DNA from: Rhodoferax sp.
GTDB taxonomy: Bacteria > Pseudomonadota > Gammaproteobacteria > Burkholderiales > Burkholderiaceae_C
Direction: 5' to 3'
Assembly (NCBI RefSeq): GCF_023700745.1
Contig: NZ_JAMPYG010000005.1
Coordinates: forward strand, 1-64,000
Length of the DNA stretch: 64,000 nt
In this document: in pieces, positions 16,767 to 25,250 of the stretch
Layout: every line of letters starts with the position of its first letter
Position numbering within the stretch: position 1 is the first letter of the stretch
Made by a program: the position numbers and the translations under genes
The notes under the pieces: generated by a model
The model's input: only the letters and a program-made list of their open reading frames with translations
Told to the model about the DNA's origin: nothing
The model's database searches: none

Positions 16767-18926
16767 TCAAACGACCAAAACCGTCTCTGGCGCGCGTCTT
16801 GAAACCGCATAGGGAGGCAGGCCTTGCAGCATGCGGCGGCCGTAGCCGGTGCTCAGCAGGCGCTTGTCGTAACAAATGACACGGGCCAGGTCGGTTTCGG
16901 AGCGGATCGCCCGGCCGGTCCACTGCAGCAGCTTGATGCCGGTGGCTGGCACCACCAGCTCTGAAAACGGGTCACGTCCGGAACGTTTGAGCCATTCGGC
17001 ACGCGCCTCTTCAACCGGATCCGAGGGCGGACTGAACGGCAGCTTGGCAATGAACACCGTTTCGCACAGCAATCCCGGCAAATCCAGCCCCTCGCCAAAC
17101 GATTGCAGCCCGAAAATGACCGAGGCGCGCCCTGACTCTACCCGAGCCTGGTGGATGCCGAGCAAACGACCGCGCGCCATTTGCCCCTGTACCAGCACAA
17201 GTTCCAGCAAACTCGCATCCAATGCATTCACCGCCACCTGCATTTGCACGCGCGAGGTAAACAGCACCAAAGCGCCATGCGACACCGCGCGCAGGTCTGC
17301 CAGCAAGGCGGCCACCATCTGGGTGGTGTAGAGGTCAACTTGCTTCGGGTCGGCAGCGGTGTCGGCCACCACCAGCTGACCCTGGGCGCGGTAATCGAAC
17401 GGGCTTTCCACCGCCAGCGTGTTCACCTGCGGCAAATCGGCCAACCCGGTCTCGCCGAGAAAAAAGTCAAAGCTGCCGCAGGTGGTGAGCGAAGCCGACG
17501 TCACCACGGCGCCGCGTACCTGCTGCCAGAGGTGTCGGCGCAGCAGGTCGCCGGGCACGATCGGGCAGGCGTGCGCGCTGATCGAAACCAGGCCAGAGCT
17601 GGTGTCTGACTTGAGCCATTTGGCCAGCGGCGGCTCATCACTGCTAAGCCACTGCGCGCTGGTACTCACCACGCTGCTGAGCTTGGGTGCCATCTGGCCC
17701 AGCCTGGCGTATTGCACCGAGCAGTTGGCGGCCTGCGACGGATCTTCCTTGGCACGTGCTTTCAGCTCTGCACCCAGGGCCTCCAGCGCATCAGACAATG
17801 CCGCAGCGTGGCCATGGATGAGCTTGAAGGGCTCCAGCACGGCCTCTGGCACGAGGCCATCCTTGAAACGGTAGACCGCGTCATAACCGGTCGACAGGCC
17901 ACGCACCAGCTCCAGCGCCAGCCTGCCCGCGTCCAACAGCGCGGTCTTGAGCTGCTGCGCCAACGTGCTGACATCCTGCGCCAGCACAAGCCCCATGTTG
18001 TCGGCCACCTCGACCAGGGTCTTGGGCAGCTTGTCGAGCCAGCGCAGGCCGGTCAGGTCCATGGCGCTGGAAAACTGGTCCAATGCGACGGCTGGCAAAT
18101 GGTGCCCCTCGTCGAACACCACCAGACAGTTGTCCAGATCCGGCAGCGCCTTCATGCCCAGCGACGCCAGTACCAGGTCGTGGTTGGCCACGATCACCTG
18201 CGCCTGCGCCAATTGCATGCGGGCCTGGTAGTAACTGCAGGTGGAAAACCGCGGGCAATAGCGTGCCGTGCAGGTGTGGCGCTCGGCGGCCACGGTCGAC
18301 CAGTCACGTGCCTCGGGCTGCTCGGCCAGACTGTCGCGGTCGCCGTCCCATTGGCCTGTGCTCAGGCTTGAGGCCAGCGTTTCGTACAAGGCCAGACGCC
18401 GCTCCATCGGATCCTGCCATACCACGCCCCGGTTGGGTTTGAACGTACCGGGAACCTGTGCTGCAGTCGGCTCGTCGTCGCCTTCAAACAACTCTGCCGC
18501 GTCTTCCCCGACATGCCCCGCCAGGCGTTCCAGCTTGAGCTTGCAGACATAGCGCCCGCGGCCCTTGGCCAGGGCGTAGACAAAGGGCGTGTCAATCACG
18601 GCCGCCAGCGCCGGCAGGTCTTTGGTCATCAATTGCTCTTGCAGCGCCACGGTGGCGGTCGACACCACCACCCGCGTCTTGCGCGCCAGGGCCAGCGCCA
18701 CGGTGGTCGACAAATACGCAGCCGACTTGCCGACGCCGGTGCCGGCCTGGATCACGGTGACCGCACTCTGCGGATTGTCCTGGTCGCCCAGCGTCACACC
18801 GTGCAAGCTGCTGGCAATGCGCTGCGCCATCTCGCGCTGGCCGCTACGTGCACGAAACCCGGGCGTGGCAGCCACCACGCGGTCAAATGCCGCCATGGCG
18901 AAGGCGCTCAAATCAGGATCATTCAA
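16767..18926 (-). CDS. dinG: ATP-dependent DNA helicase DinG
   Basis: A 719-residue superfamily 2, XPD-like 5'-3' helicase that removes R-loops and helps forks through transcribed regions. Walker A is GTGVGKSAA (residues 62-70). The [4Fe-4S] cluster cysteines are visible in GRYVCKL and CTARYCPRFSTC. FDEGHH is the DEAH-box variant; GLQSFGEGLDLPG and QWTGRAIRSETDLARV are motifs V and VI. Length is close to the E. coli protein. It lies just outside the left end of the integrated element, and before integration would have been the next gene downstream of tRNA-Pro. Confidence 0.94.
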   Translation of the reverse strand: MNDPDLSAFAMAAFDRVVAATPGFRARSGQREMAQRIASSLHGVTLGDQDNPQSAVTVIQAGTGVGKSAAYLSTTVALALARKTRVVVSTATVALQEQLMTKDLPALAAVIDTPFVYALAKGRGRYVCKLKLERLAGHVGEDAAELFEGDDEPTAAQVPGTFKPNRGVVWQDPMERRLALYETLASSLSTGQWDGDRDSLAEQPEARDWSTVAAERHTCTARYCPRFSTCSYYQARMQLAQAQVIVANHDLVLASLGMKALPDLDNCLVVFDEGHHLPAVALDQFSSAMDLTGLRWLDKLPKTLVEVADNMGLVLAQDVSTLAQQLKTALLDAGRLALELVRGLSTGYDAVYRFKDGLVPEAVLEPFKLIHGHAAALSDALEALGAELKARAKEDPSQAANCSVQYARLGQMAPKLSSVVSTSAQWLSSDEPPLAKWLKSDTSSGLVSISAHACPIVPGDLLRRHLWQQVRGAVVTSASLTTCGSFDFFLGETGLADLPQVNTLAVESPFDYRAQGQLVVADTAADPKQVDLYTTQMVAALLADLRAVSHGALVLFTSRVQMQVAVNALDASLLELVLVQGQMARGRLLGIHQARVESGRASVIFGLQSFGEGLDLPGLLCETVFIAKLPFSPPSDPVEEARAEWLKRSGRDPFSELVVPATGIKLLQWTGRAIRSETDLARVICYDKRLLSTGYGRRMLQGLPPYAVSRRAPETVLVV

Positions 18927-18979
18927 TCAAGCACCCGCAAGAACAACTTGAACATTGATGCAAAGGGCATAGCGGAAAG

Positions 18980-19017
18980 TAAAAAAGGATTGGAAAGCTG
19001 ATGCTTTTCAAGCCTTT
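18980..19017 (-). terminator. Displaced tRNA-Pro terminator at the left end of the element
   Basis: On the minus strand the sequence folds as AAAGG, then GAAAAGC/GCTTTCC with loop ATCA, closed by CCTTT and followed by a run of T. It begins seven bases downstream of the tRNA-Pro remnant at 19024-19037. This matches the position of the present tRNA-Pro terminator relative to the intact gene, so it is probably the original terminator pushed away by integration. Confidence 0.6.
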
Positions 19018-19023
19018 AAATCA

Positions 19024-19037
19024 TGGTCGTGTGAAAG
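19024..19037. repeat. attL: remnant of the tRNA-Pro 3' end
   Basis: TGGTCGTGTGAAAG matches the tRNA-Pro 3' end at 25426-25440 (TGGTCGGTGTGAAAG) in the same orientation, with one G missing. It covers CCA, the discriminator, the acceptor 3' strand and the start of the T stem. A remnant freed from selection would be expected to decay in this way. The flanks differ completely beyond the match. Confidence 0.55.
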
Positions 19038-19095
19038 CGCTCTAAAGATAGGCTGTAAGCCGCATGAATGCTATGTTTTACTTTTGAAAATGTCA

Positions 19096-19121
19096 TTTCG
19101 TTCCCCGTTTTGTTCCCCGCT
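19096..19121 (+). repeat. GTTCCCC repeat pair, left copy
   Basis: TTTCGTTCCCCG, four bases, then GTTCCCCGCT. The same arrangement recurs at 25288-25313 with 24 of 26 positions equal by eye. It lies about 60 bases inside attL. Paired short repeats at both ends of an element are typical of integrase arm-type or excisionase binding sites. Confidence 0.6.
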
Positions 19122-19694
19122 CTTGCCTTCGATACCCATCAAACCAGCCCGATTTCAGGCACGGTGTTTTTGATCTTGAATGGGCAAAAGTATTTTTCAT
19201 GCCGTGGCTGATTTGCTACGCCGCCAGACTAACCAGCTCTGCATTGTCGCCTCGCGTGCGCTGCGATTTGCTGATTGATTTGAATGTCTTGAAAACGGGG
19301 ATTTATTCTCTGCATGAGATACGGTGTGGTTTCCGGCCTTGGTAAGTGCCAGACATTCAAGGCCCCCTGCCCATGCATTGCTTATATAAACAACAATCTA
19401 TAGATCGTGGAAAACTGTCGAATCTCGCGCCTCTGCGCACCCGTGGCTGAGTATGCCTTGGGAGTACCTTTTCTCTTTGGTGGGTCGTGCCGCGGTGTCA
19501 ATTGCCTCGCGCGCGCGCATTTGGTCATCGTGACTTTTGATAGCCTCCTGCCATTCAGCCGGGAAAACGTCAGTAAAGTGGCCAAAAGTAGCAGCACGCG
19601 GCCGGGGAAAACTGCCTTGTAACAGGGAGATAACAGCAGGCTTTCCGGGAAACCTGCCATTAAATAACGGTGAAATACTATGCCGCGGCCGGGA
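19122..19694. other. Element left arm: no intact gene, long open minus-strand frame
   Basis: No convincing complete gene is found. On the minus strand, 19398-19694 stays open for 99 codons directly after the TAA of the 71-residue gene and in the same frame, with protein-like content (FPAEWQEAIKSHDDQMRARE), but it has no ATG near its beginning. A competing minus-strand frame (19382-19774) overlaps the upstream gene and looks spurious. The first 250 bases after the left repeats are AT-rich and featureless. Confidence 0.4.
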
Positions 19695-19910
19695 TTAGGG
19701 CCGAATGTCTTTGGACAACTGCCACTTGTCACGATCAGCGCCGTAAAGTGCTGGCGCTTTCCATCGCAGTGCACATAGGCCCGTAATCACCAGCCTGTCA
19801 ATCAGCGCTTGTGGCCTTGCGTCAGGGAACATTGCCGCCGCCAATGCCAGCGCCTCAAGTGCAGCACTGCCGGGCATGTAGTCAATTCGAGTTCGTTCGC
19901 TTTTGGTCAT
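19695..19910 (-). CDS. Small unknown protein, last gene of the element operon
   Basis: 71 residues, MTKSERTRIDYMPGSAALEALALAAAMFPD and so on, with a hydrophobic helical middle and a basic C-terminus (RWKAPALYGADRDKW). I do not recognise it. AAGGACTTTTCACC lies upstream of the ATG, a reasonable ribosome binding site, and the start is only 12 bases after the stop of the previous gene, so it belongs to the same transcript. Its TAA is followed by a further 99 open codons in the same frame, which raises the possibility that this is the front part of a longer gene cut by a stop. Confidence 0.6.
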   Translation of the reverse strand: MTKSERTRIDYMPGSAALEALALAAAMFPDARPQALIDRLVITGLCALRWKAPALYGADRDKWQLSKDIRP

Positions 19911-19922
19911 GGTGAAAAGTCC

Positions 19923-20480
19923 TTAACTGATTGATTTGGTTTGGCTTTTGATAACTGACTCCCTGAATCCGTCACAGCGTTGGAGTTGCTGCACCAGATC
20001 AGCAGGCAACTGGTTATCACGCGCCCGGTGTGCCACCTTTGCGGCCTGCCAGTTGCCACAGCGCCAGCTTGTCACGCCGTAGCCTGTCAGGTGCGTGCAT
20101 TCCAGGCATAGCGCCCGGTCGTCTGAGTCACGATCACGCTGCACCAGTTTGTCAGCCAGTGATTCAGCGTCAATCTGGATCAGTCCCTTGTCGGTGAAAC
20201 GCGCCAGCCGTGCCGTGAAGGTGTCGATTTCGCTGCCCGTCATGGCCGTGGAATGTGGCCAGCACCAGCGGTCAGGGTCGTGAATGGCCACCGTATCCGG
20301 TGGGGGTGCCGGGTCATTTGCTGCCGCGGGATCACCCTTGATTTTCTGCATGGGTGCCAATATGGGCGCTACAAAACCTACAAAACCCCCTGTTTCATCG
20401 TCATTGATAGGTTTCGTAGCTTTCGTAGCGTCCGTTTCAGCGTGCGTGCTGATTTTTTTCAGCCTTGATAGCCACGTCAT
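19923..20480 (-). CDS. Unknown protein of the element operon
   Basis: 185 residues, soluble, acidic to neutral. The first 70 residues are low in complexity and Asp/Pro-rich (KGDPAAANDPAPPPDT). The middle has DRWCWPHSTAMTGSEIDTFTARLARFTDKG, followed by a cysteine cluster ALCLECTHLTGYGVTSWRCGNW that could bind a metal. I cannot name a family. Its ATG overlaps the stop of the primase gene by four bases (ATGA type), implying translational coupling, so it probably works in replication or its control. Confidence 0.7.
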   Translation of the reverse strand: MTWLSRLKKISTHAETDATKATKPINDDETGGFVGFVAPILAPMQKIKGDPAAANDPAPPPDTVAIHDPDRWCWPHSTAMTGSEIDTFTARLARFTDKGLIQIDAESLADKLVQRDRDSDDRALCLECTHLTGYGVTSWRCGNWQAAKVAHRARDNQLPADLVQQLQRCDGFRESVIKSQTKSIS

Positions 20481-22915
20481 ACCGCGCCACCTTTCAGCAG
20501 CGCCGGGTTAATCAGATAGCGGTCGCTCGGTCTGCCACCTGTCGCGCCAGCCTGCACTATGTCCCTGCGTAACCAGTCGTAATCTGTCAGCACGTCCGCT
20601 GCCTTGCGTACTGCCTCCGGTGTGGTCAGTCCGGCCCAATGCTTTACCGCCACCTGCCGCGGTGTGAAGTTGTCTAGGATCACGCCGTCACTGTCTGCCA
20701 GCTTTCCGGTTTTGATCTTGAACAGCAGCGTTTCCGCGCCCGTGGTTTCAGGGATCACCGCCGCCGCATAAAGCCTGTTGGCATGGGTGCGCAGATAGTC
20801 ACCCATTGCCAGCGCCCGGATCAATTCAGCCTCATGAATCACGCCCCCGCTGTCCGGTGTGTCAATCAAGGCAAACACCAGCGCCAGCGCCGGGATCAGT
20901 TTTCTGTATTTGGACAAGTGCGACACCATCGCCGGGTGCAGGTCATCGCCGCGGATTTCAGTCTCGAAGGGAACCAGCCATTCAACAAACAAGTCTTGCG
21001 CGTTGGGACTGAATCGCCAGATCACGGGGTCGGTGTCACTGGCAGGTTGTAGCAGCGCCAGCCGCTCAAACACGGCCCATGCGGTTTGCTTTGCCGGGGT
21101 GTCTGGCCATTGGTCAATATGAACAAAATCGCCCGTCACGTCTGGCCATACCGTCAGGCCAAAGCGCTGCAATAAACCATCATCAGCACTGCCACCAGCC
21201 ACCGCGCCGCGGACATATTCCTGAATCCTGCCCGGTTGTATGCCGCCGATCATCGCAAGGCAAACACGGGGGATATGAACAGTGCCACGCCCGATCCGGT
21301 CAAAGGTGTAGCCCTGATTGCCGTCATAGCTTTGCAGGTAGAACGCCCTCGATCCTTCTTCCCCTTGCTTGTCCAATCCAGTCAATAGCCCGTAAAGCTC
21401 ATCACGATAGGACAAGGTTCCCCATTGGGTTTGCTGCATCAGTTCGCCCAGCTTTGCCACCGTTGCATCGTTGACGATATAGCGCCGCGCCATTGGCTCT
21501 GCCGGGGTGTCCAGTGGTGCCAGTAGCTGCCGCGCTGCCGCCGGGTCTTTGGATGCTATGCCCTTGGCTTTTTTCTCGTTGGCATCGTCCTGCATGGCCG
21601 TGACTTTGCAGTCCAGTTCCCATGCTTCATGCGCTGCCTGCCACAGTTCAAACTCTGCCGCCTGTAGTCGGTTAAGTGGCTTCAATGTTTCCCCCAGCGC
21701 CGGGGACTTCTTAACGCCCGGCCTGCCCACTACCGCGCCCCAAAGGTTCGGGACTACCTGCCAATCGTCCTTAGCTTTTGGCTGGATCACTGCACGCGCC
21801 CCGATCAAACTAGACAAGGCCACCAGCGCCGCCACCGCGGGAAAGTCTGCCGGGCATTGCATCCGGTGGGCAATATCCATCACCCAGGCACGCAAGGCCA
21901 CGGGCAATAGCTCCGCGTCAAAGGGATCAACCGGGGGCAATGCGTCTGGCAGTGGCGTGGGGTCTGGCCATGCGTCCGCGCTGCCCGTTGGGGTGCTTGC
22001 TGGCGCTGTCACCAGTTCGGCCCGATCAATGCACGCCTTCACCGCGTCCAGTCCTGCCAGTTGGTGCAGGTCGTTGAAGTCGGTCGCACTGTCTGGCCTG
22101 TCGTATCCGAAAAACTCCGGTATTGCCAAATAGCCACCCACTGCCAGCGCTGCCGCCCGTGCTTTGGTCATGCCCGGATTGCCTGCCGTCAGGTGGTCAT
22201 CGTCCGCCGCAATGATGATTTTCAGCGCCGGGTACTTCTCGCGCAAAGCTGTTGCCACCGCGTCTAGGTTGCCAGCGTTGAAGGCCACCGCCACCGCGCT
22301 GCCCGTGGCTTCATGAATGCTTGCGCCAGTAGCGAAGCCTTCGCAAACGATCACGCTGCCAGCAGGTTTTCCAATTGAAAAGTAACAGCCCTTCACCCTG
22401 CCGCCGGGCATAAATAGTTTGCTGCTGTCCGGTGCAATGGTCTGCAAACTGTAAATCGTGCCAGCCGTGGTGCGCATGGGGATCAGCAGGTTATCGCCCT
22501 CGATCTTCACGCCGTGGGGTTTGATGCCTTTGCGAGTCAGGTAATCATGCTGGGTGCAGAGCTTTGCGGCCGTCCAGCGCTTTGCAGCATCATGCGCGGC
22601 CTGTTGCTGGCGCTGCACCTGTTCTGCTTCACGCTGGCGCTGCATCGCCTGTACGCGCTCACGGTTCGCCTGTCGCTCTGCTTCGGTCATGGCCGTGTCT
22701 GACTTGCTGCACCAGCTTTGCGTAAAGCCTTCGCGCCAGCCACCGAAGCTGCCAGCCGCTATGCCGTCACTGTGCAGGCAATACCAGCCTGAATCATCCC
22801 GCGGCCTGCCGTTGGTGCTGAATCGGTGGATCACGCCGTCATCAATGATCGTGTCCGGTGGTGTTAGTCCCGCCGCTGCAATGGCCTGCCTGAATTGGTC
22901 AATCACGTCATTCAT
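20477..22915 (-). CDS. Toprim/DUF3987 primase-helicase of the element
   Basis: An 812-residue replication protein. Residues 1-75 resemble the short N-terminal domain seen before toprim primases, followed by a charged Gln/Arg-rich coil. The toprim fold comes next: GSVIVCEGFATGASIHEA (conserved Glu, about residue 190) and KIIIAADDDHLTAGNPG (acidic pair, about 235). From about residue 330 the DUF3987 ATPase-like domain follows, with LSSLIGARAVIQPK and GRPGVKKSPAL in the Walker A position, and YRDELYGLLTGLDKQGEEGSR. These proteins prime and unwind DNA for prophages, satellites and integrative elements. The gene overlaps both neighbours in the five-gene operon. Confidence 0.88.
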   Translation of the reverse strand: MNDVIDQFRQAIAAAGLTPPDTIIDDGVIHRFSTNGRPRDDSGWYCLHSDGIAAGSFGGWREGFTQSWCSKSDTAMTEAERQANRERVQAMQRQREAEQVQRQQQAAHDAAKRWTAAKLCTQHDYLTRKGIKPHGVKIEGDNLLIPMRTTAGTIYSLQTIAPDSSKLFMPGGRVKGCYFSIGKPAGSVIVCEGFATGASIHEATGSAVAVAFNAGNLDAVATALREKYPALKIIIAADDDHLTAGNPGMTKARAAALAVGGYLAIPEFFGYDRPDSATDFNDLHQLAGLDAVKACIDRAELVTAPASTPTGSADAWPDPTPLPDALPPVDPFDAELLPVALRAWVMDIAHRMQCPADFPAVAALVALSSLIGARAVIQPKAKDDWQVVPNLWGAVVGRPGVKKSPALGETLKPLNRLQAAEFELWQAAHEAWELDCKVTAMQDDANEKKAKGIASKDPAAARQLLAPLDTPAEPMARRYIVNDATVAKLGELMQQTQWGTLSYRDELYGLLTGLDKQGEEGSRAFYLQSYDGNQGYTFDRIGRGTVHIPRVCLAMIGGIQPGRIQEYVRGAVAGGSADDGLLQRFGLTVWPDVTGDFVHIDQWPDTPAKQTAWAVFERLALLQPASDTDPVIWRFSPNAQDLFVEWLVPFETEIRGDDLHPAMVSHLSKYRKLIPALALVFALIDTPDSGGVIHEAELIRALAMGDYLRTHANRLYAAAVIPETTGAETLLFKIKTGKLADSDGVILDNFTPRQVAVKHWAGLTTPEAVRKAADVLTDYDWLRRDIVQAGATGGRPSDRYLINPALLKGGAV

Positions 22916-23219
22916 GATTCACCCCCAATTTCACCGCGAAGGCTTGAAGCTCTGCGAAGTCCTGACAGTACCGGGACATGCCGTATTTGCTCACCAGGTA
23001 GTCACCGCTCTGGCCTTTGTGGACTGCATGGCCAGCTAGCGCCAGCCGTGCTATTTGGTTGGCAATGGCTTTGCCGTCATGGGCTTGATTAACGGCCCCG
23101 TGGCTGCGAAAATCTGCGCTGTTGGTGTCAGTGTGCAGGCCGTTGGTGTTGATAGCGCCAGCGGCCTTTTCAATGGGCGTGTTTACTCCCGGCGCGCCGC
23201 CGTTGTTGGTAGTGAACAT
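22908..23219 (-). CDS. Small unknown protein preceding the primase
   Basis: 103 residues. The N-terminal half is Asn/Gly/Thr-rich and probably disordered (NNGGAPGVNTPIEKAAGAINTNG); the C-terminal half is helical (GKAIANQIARLALAGHAVHKGQSGDYLVSKYGMSRYCQDF). No family recognised. It overlaps the primase start by eight bases and follows the AlpA-like gene after 11 bases, so it is part of the replication operon. A role beside the primase is likely from position only. Confidence 0.65.
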   Translation of the reverse strand: MFTTNNGGAPGVNTPIEKAAGAINTNGLHTDTNSADFRSHGAVNQAHDGKAIANQIARLALAGHAVHKGQSGDYLVSKYGMSRYCQDFAELQAFAVKLGVNHE

Positions 23220-23230
23220 GGCGGTTCACC

Positions 23231-23458
23231 TTATTTCAGCGAAGCGATCAGATTGTGAATGTCGCTAGATTTCCAGCAAGTCACGCGATCAGACAATTTG
23301 ATTCCAGCAGGGAATTTGCCCGACGCGACACCAGCCCACCAGTGCGAGCGACTGACGGGGACAAGGGATAACACTTTTGGCAAACGGTACAGCGCCAGCA
23401 GCTCAGTGTTGCCTTGAGGGGTTGCGACATTGGTAGCTTGGGTGGTTGTCGTGGTCAT
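23231..23458 (-). CDS. AlpA-like phage regulatory protein (MerR-type helix-turn-helix)
   Basis: 75 residues from the ATG at 23458; a TTG at 23491 could add eleven more. After a Thr/Gln-rich start it reads LYRLPKVLSLVPVSRSHWWAGVASGKFPAGIKLSDRVTCWKSSDIHNLIASLK, which is the winged-helix pattern of AlpA/Cox-type proteins: R(L)PxVLxxVxxSRSxxW, G.FP..IKL..R...W....I. AlpA of the P4 family activates integrase expression and helps excision. As first gene of the minus-strand operon it probably also governs the operon and element excision. Confidence 0.85.
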   Translation of the reverse strand: MTTTTTQATNVATPQGNTELLALYRLPKVLSLVPVSRSHWWAGVASGKFPAGIKLSDRVTCWKSSDIHNLIASLK

Positions 23459-23993
23459 GGATGCTTTCAAAACAAGGTTGAAAAAGCTCAATGCACGGGG
23501 TACACCTGAATAAACGATCAGTACTCGTAAACCCTTATCGGACTTACGGGGACTGATTTGGACTAATTTTCAGTGTATAAACTAGGGCTTGAACAGTGTC
23601 GCAACTTTTCAAGGCCTTGTGCCCCTAAGCCCGTCATCGTGTTAGAAGCGTTGACGGGCTTTTGCATTTAAGAGCACTACCGAAAACTTACACAATCCTG
23701 AATTGACTTACCGGACTGTGTTGGCTTTCGGCAAGTCCAAGTTTATTACTCATTTGCGCTCACTTTTTATCTGTTCAGCCTTTGAGGGTCGCAAAACTCT
23801 ACCTGTAGTGTTTTTATAGCAATAAAACGGCTGATTTAGTGTCTTTCGTTGATACCGCAACACGCCGCAATACACACGCAATACACCGCATAAACATGGT
23901 TTGTCGCTCGTTGTCGCTCTCAATTAGAGTCTTCTCTCTAATTCAGAGTAAAGGGGCAACTAATTGCGCGTTACCAGTCGAATAGTCTGCAAA
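23459..23993. promoter_or_regulatory. Element control region between AlpA-like gene and integrase
   Basis: A 535-base AT-rich stretch with no gene. Visible features: CTTATCGGACT (about 23535) and CTTACCGGACT (about 23706); a terminator-like hairpin at 23627-23663; two copies of GCAATACAC near 23870-23885; the tandem TTGTCGCTCGTTGTCGCTC near 23905; and a perfect inverted repeat AATTAGAG/CTCTAATT with a six-base loop near 23921-23943. It should contain the operon promoter and possibly an origin or regulatory RNA. Confidence 0.5.
23627..23663. terminator. Intrinsic terminator in the element control region
   Basis: AAGCCCGTCA at 23627-23636 pairs perfectly with TGACGGGCTT at 23652-23661, with a 15-base loop and a TTTT run on the plus strand. 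On the minus strand the stem is followed by AGGGGC, so the plus strand is the effective direction unless the stem alone suffices. Nothing annotated is transcribed into it on the plus strand, so a short plus-strand RNA may end here. Confidence 0.6.
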
Positions 23994-25232
23994 TCACGCC
24001 GCCTTGAACTGGATCACGTCCGCGCCCTTGGCCAGCTTGTCCAGGTAGTCCGCCCATAGCTGCATCATGTTTGCCCGGTGTTGCAGGTAGGTGGTGCGGT
24101 TGTAGCTGCGCCCGTTGCTGTCCTTCACCGCGTGGGCTAACTGCGCTTCGATCACCAGCGGGTCAATATCGTGGATTTCTGCCAGCATAGTGCGTGCCGT
24201 CGCTCTGAATCCGTGCACGCTCTGTTTATCCGGCCCGTAACCCAGCGTCAGCAGCGCCGCCCGTAGGGTGTTGTCAGATATGGGTCGGTCGTGGCTGCGC
24301 TCACCGTAGAAACACAATTTGCTGTGCCCGGTAATGGGGTGCAGCTTGCGCAGAATCTCTACTGCCTGAGTTGGCAGGGGGACTAGGTGGGGATCACCGT
24401 TTTTCTTGCCCTCTACCCGCCGTTTCATGCGTGCTGCCGGAATTGTCCACAGTGCCGCGTCCAGATCAAATTCAGCCCATGCCGCCGCCCTGAGTTCGCC
24501 GGGTCGTTGAAACAGCAGGGGTGCCAGTTGCAGCGCCGCCCGGACTATCGGCCCTCCCTGATAGCCACGGATCACGCGAATCAGTTCGCCCAGCTTCACG
24601 GGGTCGGTAATGGCTGCAAAGTGTTTGCCGTGGTGTGGCTTCAATGCGCCCTTAATATCTGCGCTTACGTCACGCTGTGCCCGGCCCGTGGCCACCGCAT
24701 AGCGCCAGACCTGCCCGGCCGTAGTCAATACCCGGTGTGCCACGTCCAATGCGCCGCGTTCCTCTACCTGCCTCACCGCTGCCAATAGCTCTATCGGTTC
24801 AATGTCGCCTATGCGCCGCGCTCCGAAGTGGGGGAACAGGTCTTTTTCAAGATTGCGCTTTTCCCGAATGGCATAGTGACTGCTCCAACTGGACAACTTC
24901 ATTTCATACCATTCCAGCGCCGTCACTTTGAAGGTGTCCGCGTCCGCCGTAATTGCCTTGAGCTTTTCAACCTTGCGCACCTGTACCGGATCACGGCCTT
25001 CGGATTTATTGAGCTTTGCAGCTTCACGGGCTTTGCGTGCTGCCGTCAGGGACACGCCGGGATAGCTGCCCAGCGCCAGCCGCTTTTCAACTCCCGCCGC
25101 TGAATATTTGAGAAACCAGCGTTTCGATCCTGCCGGGCTAACCTCCAAATACATGCCAGCCGCGTCAGTGAACCGTGCACGCTTCTTTTCAGGTGGGCAG
25201 GTAGCGTTTCTGCATTGGGCATCGGTCAGCAT
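23994..25232 (-). CDS. Tyrosine recombinase/integrase, P4 type
   Basis: A 412-residue site-specific recombinase. The N-terminus (LTDAQCRNATCPPEKKRARFTDAAGMYLEVSPAGSKRW) is the DUF4102 arm-binding domain of P4-like integrases; residues 100-200 are the SAM-like core-binding domain; the catalytic domain has Arg243 (FQRPGELRAAAW), His340 and Arg343 (VHGFRATART), His367 (QLAHAV) and Tyr377 (SYNRTTYLQHR), all present, so it looks functional. It points away from tRNA-Pro, whose 3' end lies 190 bases upstream, the usual arrangement for tRNA-targeting integrases. An inverted GGGGAAC/GTTCCCC repeat lies just before the start, and may be its operator or arm site. Confidence 0.95.
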   Translation of the reverse strand: MLTDAQCRNATCPPEKKRARFTDAAGMYLEVSPAGSKRWFLKYSAAGVEKRLALGSYPGVSLTAARKAREAAKLNKSEGRDPVQVRKVEKLKAITADADTFKVTALEWYEMKLSSWSSHYAIREKRNLEKDLFPHFGARRIGDIEPIELLAAVRQVEERGALDVAHRVLTTAGQVWRYAVATGRAQRDVSADIKGALKPHHGKHFAAITDPVKLGELIRVIRGYQGGPIVRAALQLAPLLFQRPGELRAAAWAEFDLDAALWTIPAARMKRRVEGKKNGDPHLVPLPTQAVEILRKLHPITGHSKLCFYGERSHDRPISDNTLRAALLTLGYGPDKQSVHGFRATARTMLAEIHDIDPLVIEAQLAHAVKDSNGRSYNRTTYLQHRANMMQLWADYLDKLAKGADVIQFKAA

Positions 25233-25250
25233 GGGGTTTCTCCTATGAAA

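Noticed and set aside
19382..19774. A 130-codon minus-strand frame in the element left arm
   Set aside because: It overlaps the better supported 71-residue gene in another frame, has no ribosome binding site and shows no protein-like blocks.
23860..23915. Short repeats considered as a CRISPR array
   Set aside because: The repeated units are about ten bases, irregularly spaced, with no spacers of constant length and no cas gene.
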